DNA from: Conus ventricosus
Lineage: Eukaryota > Mollusca > Gastropoda > Neogastropoda > Conidae
Assembly (NCBI GenBank): GCA_018398815.1
Contig: CM031614.1
Coordinates: forward strand, 53,800,867-53,864,866
Direction: 5' to 3'
DNA: 64,000 nucleotides
The notes under the pieces are model-generated. The model ran no database searches. It saw nothing but the letters and a program-made list of their open reading frames with translations, and had not been told where the DNA came from. Below, piece by piece: positions 59,622 through 64,000 of this stretch. A program made the translations under genes and the position numbers. Numbering within the stretch: position 1 is the first letter of the stretch; every line of letters starts with the position of its first letter.

Positions 59622-59960
59622 CTTCTTCTTCCTAAAATACTGGTTCACTCAAAAACGAGTAGGTCACCAGCGCGCATGTTAAAAAGTAAAATAAAATAAC
59701 ATAAAATAGTGCGACTCAGACTGTTGGCCCCTGGAGCAAATTTGGCAACAAGGGGTCGCACTCGATATTCAAGAAGTTAAAAGCAATGGCCAAATTCAGG
59801 CCCAGTTAACAGTAAAATATCAGGGAAGTAAAAAATAGAAAAACATCAATATGCAGATCTCAAAACTGTTGTATCAATTTGTTTTTTAAAAGAGATTGCA
59901 TTTGTGGCAATCTTGATGGCACCCGGCAGTGAGTTCCACAGCGAAGTTGCCCTGTAAAAA
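59622..59960 (-). mobile_element. LINE 3' end, truncated
   Basis: On the minus strand 59952-59850 reads ATSLWNSLPGAIKIATNAIS, FKKQIDTTVL. WNSLP followed by FK..(L/I)D is the usual C-terminal end of LINE reverse-transcriptase ORFs. It is followed by a 3' UTR ending in TTTTATTTTATGTTATTTTA (about 59690-59710). Its last 125 bp recur inverted at 54144-54273. Confidence 0.65.
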
Positions 59961-60354
59961 ATAAACAAAAAACTGACAAGGGACCATGTGTCAGGCCTAA
60001 AAGTAGCCAGTGTTAGAATTTATTTTGAACTGTAGTACGCAAGTGAAAGTGGTTATTACTTGGAAGAAGCAACTGCAGTGTGAGGGCAGGTGTAAACGAA
60101 AGAATGCTCCCCACCTCCACCCGGTCTTTTACCGAAATTTGGAATTCTGTACACTCATCGTAGAAGACATGCCCCCCCCCCCCTTTTTTTTTTTGTGTGC
60201 GTGTGTGTGTGCAGAAGCAGTTTTATGATAAACAGATCTGGAAAGATGAAGTGATATTAATCATACCATCCCTTCACCTGCAAAACCTTCAGAACAGAGG
60301 TACCTTAACAGTGCGCACGCTCGCGCGCACACACTTCCACACACAGAGCCATCA

Positions 60355-60735
60355 TGCAGCAGGTTATGGCGCAATAGGCTGTCACTTCAGCTGTTGGTGT
60401 TGCTTAGTAGGACGGTCGCCTCTTCTTCCAATTTCTGTCATTCACTTTAATGTACTAGCTGAACGTCGTCTGGAACTGCATTTTGACCAACACTTCTGCT
60501 TTTCAATAGCTGAGCGACTTCCACTCTTCTGATGGCTGTGGGTTGTAATGCACTAGCAGACTGCGCAGTAGCCTGTTACTTCAAATTGTTGTCCTCTCAC
60601 AGTGGGGGAAGATTCTTGCTAGTGTCAGTTTCTGTCCGTTTATCATAATGTTGACAGTTGAAAGTAGTTGTTTTGAATGGCATTTTAACCAAAGTTTTTG
60701 ATTTTCAAACTCTGAATGATTTTTTTTTTTTTTTT
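60355..60735 (+). repeat. Two-copy degenerate tandem repeat of about 195 bp
   Basis: GCGCAATAGGCTGTCACTTC...TGCATTTTGACCAACACTTC..TTTTCAATAGCTGAGCGA is followed by GCGCAGTAGCCTGTTACTTC...GGCATTTTAACCAAAGTTTT..TTTTCAAACTCTGAATGA. The second copy ends in a poly-T run (60720-60742). Confidence 0.55.
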
Positions 60736-60996
60736 TTTTTTTGGGGGGTCTAATTACTGATGTATACTTTGATTTTTCTGGTGTGGTCATGGTGCTTGTA
60801 GTGTAAGTGACGCAACTATTAGAATGTCATCCTTATCACTTGTGTGTTTTGATATCATGGTCTTGTGCAGTAAAAAAAAAAAAAAAAAAGCATTGCCCTG
60901 CTCAAACTGGAACTTATCCATCTTGGAAACGTGCTGTGTGGATGCATGTACACCTTAGCTACCAATATAACCATCACTCGACACCCTGACACAATA

Positions 60997-61009
60997 TGGT
61001 GTCAGGAGT
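60997..61009 (+). other. Candidate retrotransposon primer-binding site (tRNA-Leu)
   Basis: TGGTGTCAGGAGT starts with TGG and is complementary to an animal tRNA-Leu 3' end (ACTCCTGACACCA). It lies 41 bp upstream of the gag start, as in Ty3-like elements. The LTR that should end just before it could not be delimited, and no second LTR was found in the window. Confidence 0.55.
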
Positions 61010-61049
61010 AAAGCTACAAAACTGACAGAGAACAGCAAGTCGAGTCAAG

Positions 61050-62010
61050 ATGTTCAAACCGCCTGAACCGTTCCATTTTAATCAACCGCAGTCCTGGACT
61101 CACTGGAAACAAGGGTGAGACAGGTTTCGTGTCGCAGCTAAGATCGACAAAGAATCGCAAAATTATCAGGTCAGTGCACTGATGTATACTATGGGCCTAG
61201 AATCAAAGACAGTCTTCTCACATTTTCAGTAATGAGTCAAACGAAAATTATGATGTAGTTCAAAGAAAATTTGTTAAGTGCTTTCTGCCGAAAAAGAACA
61301 TTACACATGAAAGGGTGCAGTTTCATCAACGCTGTCAGAAGGATGGAGAAAGCATTGAAGACTATGTAAGGAAGTTGTACAAACTTGTAGAACATTGTTC
61401 TTTTAAGGACAAAGATGAAACAATCTGAGATAGGCTGGTCTTGAAAGCGCAGAATAGGAAGTGATCAGTGAAACTTCAGTTTGAGGAAGAACTACCCATG
61501 GCTCAAGCCATTGCCACAGCCAGACAGTGGAGAGAGTTAAAGTACAACGCCAACAGCAAAGAGGCGCAGCAAGTCACAGTGTAGATGCGGCATGTAAGCA
61601 ATCTTTCAAGAAAACTCGAGCAAAAGGGAGAAAAGTCTGAATAAATGTGGAAACCACCATGAGGTAGGCAAATGCCCAGCAAAGGGAAAGAAGTGCCACA
61701 AGTATGGAAATCTGACACATTTCGCCAAAGTCTGCAAAACAAAGAAAACAGTTTGAAAAATGCATCAAGTAGAAGAGACTGCTGAAGAAGACATGTACCT
61801 CGTAGGGGGAGTGCAAAAAGAGAGTACCATCGATGCTTGGCGAGTTGAATTTGAAATGGAAGGAACTCCAGCTACATTTGAAATTGACACAGGAGTAGAT
61901 GTCAACCTTGTGAGCAAAGCCACATGGCAGAGATGAAGAAAGCCTATGCTGTCAAGTTGCAACAACGTCACCTTCCAGAGGGAAGTTGAAACAGCTGGGG
62001 TACTTAAAAA
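61050..62010 (+). pseudogene. Ty3-like gag-protease remnant
   Basis: From the ATG at 61050 the frame reads a gag start (PEPFHFNQPQSWTHWKQG), then stops. RVAAKIDKESQNYQV, the SIEDYVRKLYKLVEHCSFKD helix and a nucleocapsid region follow. The second CCHC knuckle reads CHKYGNLTHFAKVC, so one zinc Cys is replaced by Tyr. A protease segment has FEIDTGVDVNLVS (about 61877), in place of the usual DTGA. Several stops are TGA in a CGA context, typical of CpG decay. No RT or integrase follows: the element is cut off near 62010. Inactive. Confidence 0.75.
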
Positions 62011-64000
62011 ATATAGTTTTGGGCTCACAAGACAACTTTCTACGTTGTTCTGAAAACCCTCTGAGTAGGGACACCTCATCGTCATCGTTCCTGAACTTGA
62101 TCCGGGGAGTAGTGAATCAGGGGAAGGGAAGCACCTGCCTCCCAAATTCCCCTGTCTTTTATGAACAACTGCAGGCGTGTCCTTCTGCTCAATTTATCAA
62201 GCTTAACCACACACACATACACAAACTAAGACTTACAATCATGCTCTAGTGGGTTTTTTAACCCAGGATTCAGGTGCTGGTTGGTAGTCTAGCAGCTACA
62301 GTGGAAATCCATGCCCTAGTAATCTTGCTTTTGATCACCCCCCACCCTCCCCACCCCTCATCCTAATCTTGCTTTTGACCCCCCTCCCCCCACCCCTCAT
62401 CCTACCCCCATCTCCCTACCCTCTGCCAATCAGATTTCCTCAGACCTTCCTCGCCCTGCTGGTTGTTCAGTTGTCACAACTATTAACCCCTCCTCCTGCT
62501 ACCCTCCACTTTACCCACCCCCAGCTCACTTCCCATCCTCTTACCAGTCTCAGAGCCTGTCCCATTGTCGATCACTCCTAGCAAATCCAGTTTTCCTGAC
62601 TGTCACATCTTCCTATGTAACCAATGACCAGAGCTAAGCACTATAAAAGGTTGGTCCCAACCTGTCCTTGTGCCGCCTTCACTTCCCTGAATTAGACCAT
62701 ACAGTGTAAATTTGAAATCATGTACAGGAACTGGAATGACATCAGAACATTGACCAGTTGGAGAGGAGGATCCTCTAATGAATCCAGCGACTTGCAAGCC
62801 TTTAAGTTCAGGAATGGAAGGTGCAAATTCATGCATCTGGAGGACCAGTAATACATGTACTTCTTTAGGTGCTGGACGGGTTGTCAGCGCTCATACTTGC
62901 GAAGGATGCACAATGCATGCTGTTCTTAAAGCTACAGTGGGAGTATATGAGCGAGTTGGTGAGCAGCCATGGGACATTTTTTTCTGACAGCATACGCTGA
63001 TGCTACGCTCCTTCCTCTGTGGATGGAAGAACTTCTAATTAACACCCAATCCATTAGATCAGATGTTGAGGCTTCTAAGGTTCGTGGAAGATTGGGCCTG
63101 ATAGTCTGCTTTCTAAAGGATATGTACAACATATACTTCTTTAACAATGACTCTTGACTGCTGATCTTCCTTTCACAAATAAGAACTATCATTGAGGATG
63201 TTCTGAAGATAACTGAAATCGCCCTCCTTTCATTTGATGTCATCAGTCCTGAAGACGGCCTACGACCAAAACAATGACAATTTCTGTTGCATGTCTTTTT
63301 TTCTATAGCAAATTTGCAGAATATTCTCAAAGATATACTTCTCTAGATGTTTGATAGCCAGAGTCTGAGTGCAGTCTCTTCAAAAGGATGTGTATGGCAT
63401 ACTCTTATGTTGTTTATGGATTGGAGTCTGAGCATGCACACTGTGAAAGGTGTGCTGCATATTCTTAAATGTTTAAAGGCTGAAGTCTGAGAGTCCATGC
63501 ATGTAAATGATATGCCACAAAAAAAGATTTGTGAATAACGCTAAAGCTCCAGCAACTGCTAATGCTTTTTCCTCCCACATTCAACACTTACCAGTGCATA
63601 CACACGTCTGATAGTTATATTTTATTGAGATGTTTTTTAACACCACAACTACAAAAACATACAAGTACACATCCAAGATCTTCCCTGAAGGGAAATGTGA
63701 TCATTCTATTGACATGTTTATCACCACAAATATACATCAGACGACCTACAAGTCAGACCTTCACAGGAGGTCACCATGGAAATGATGACGAATGTCTGAG
63801 GTCAATTTATCCGGGAGGTCAAAGCCAGCTCGTCTTCTTGATCCGAAGTCAGGTCAAGGTCACAGGCTTCATCAGCAGTTGACATGTGGGGTCGAGGGTG
63901 TTGGGGGTGGAAGGGGCTGAGGAGGAGGGTAGCAAGGATGTGGGGAGGAGAAAGGGGAGGGGCGAGGACGGGGAGGGTGCCTTGCCCGATGCCAAGATGA
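62011..64000. other. No recognised gene
   Basis: 62335-62580 is pyrimidine-rich. 62640-62650 has a CTATAAAAGG box with no gene attached. 63890-63985 is G-rich. A CCTGAAGACGGCC motif lies at 63248. Frames of 60-132 residues are not supported. Confidence 0.5.

Noticed and set aside
61765..62145. 126-residue minus frame
   Set aside because: Antisense shadow of the Ty3-like protease segment.
62932..63330. 132-residue minus frame
   Set aside because: No homology, no start or splice support, ordinary chance length for this base composition.

Overview
The window is animal nuclear DNA: interrupted genes with GT-AG introns, dense (CA)n/(GA)n microsatellites, many minisatellites, and LINE, piggyBac, Ty3-like and TIR elements. 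The mix suits a lophotrochozoan, probably a gastropod mollusc, but the organism is an inference; nothing here names a species.

Three protein-coding units and one tRNA are supported. (1) + strand, 225-5951: the 3' end of an M13 (neprilysin/endothelin-converting-enzyme type) metallopeptidase gene. Its last exons are separated by a 4.7 kb intron that holds a 50-bp minisatellite and nested transposons. (2) - strand, 47990 down to about 16.7 kb: a long gene for the TFIIIB subunit BDP1. At least ten exons are recognisable and their splice phases agree: the N-terminal RRIRPQFKPNL motif, an SPKS-rich region, the conserved DFIYW..NPMT block, the SANT domain, a charged helical region and a large repetitive C-terminal exon. 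Its introns hold a piggyBac-like element split by an I-type LINE, an internally deleted piggyBac relative, a hAT-like transposase remnant and other repeats. (3) + strand, 49777-51346: a three-exon, 225-residue THAP-domain protein lying wholly inside a 2.3 kb element with about 36-bp terminal inverted repeats and an 8-bp direct repeat at its ends. (4) + strand, 54731-54803: tRNA-Arg(ACG).

Layout: 0-6 kb, M13 3' end with microsatellites. 6-16.7 kb, no recognised gene; degenerate tandem repeats, 27-bp and 23-bp minisatellites and a 1.15 kb foldback element. 16.7-48 kb, BDP1. 48-49.6 kb, BDP1 upstream region, nothing recognised. 49.6-51.9 kb, THAP element. 52-64 kb, tRNA-Arg, two copies of a CR1/L2-like LINE, other LINE tails, and a decayed Ty3-like gag/protease remnant.

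Two patterns stand out. Several BDP1 and M13 exons carry single-base frame breaks although the frames on either side, and the splice phases, stay conserved; residual assembly indels or recent decay could both explain this. Several splice sites are built into, or abut, microsatellite or minisatellite arrays; the clearest case is a 41-bp array next to a BDP1 exon that repeats the exon's 3' splice-site motif many times.
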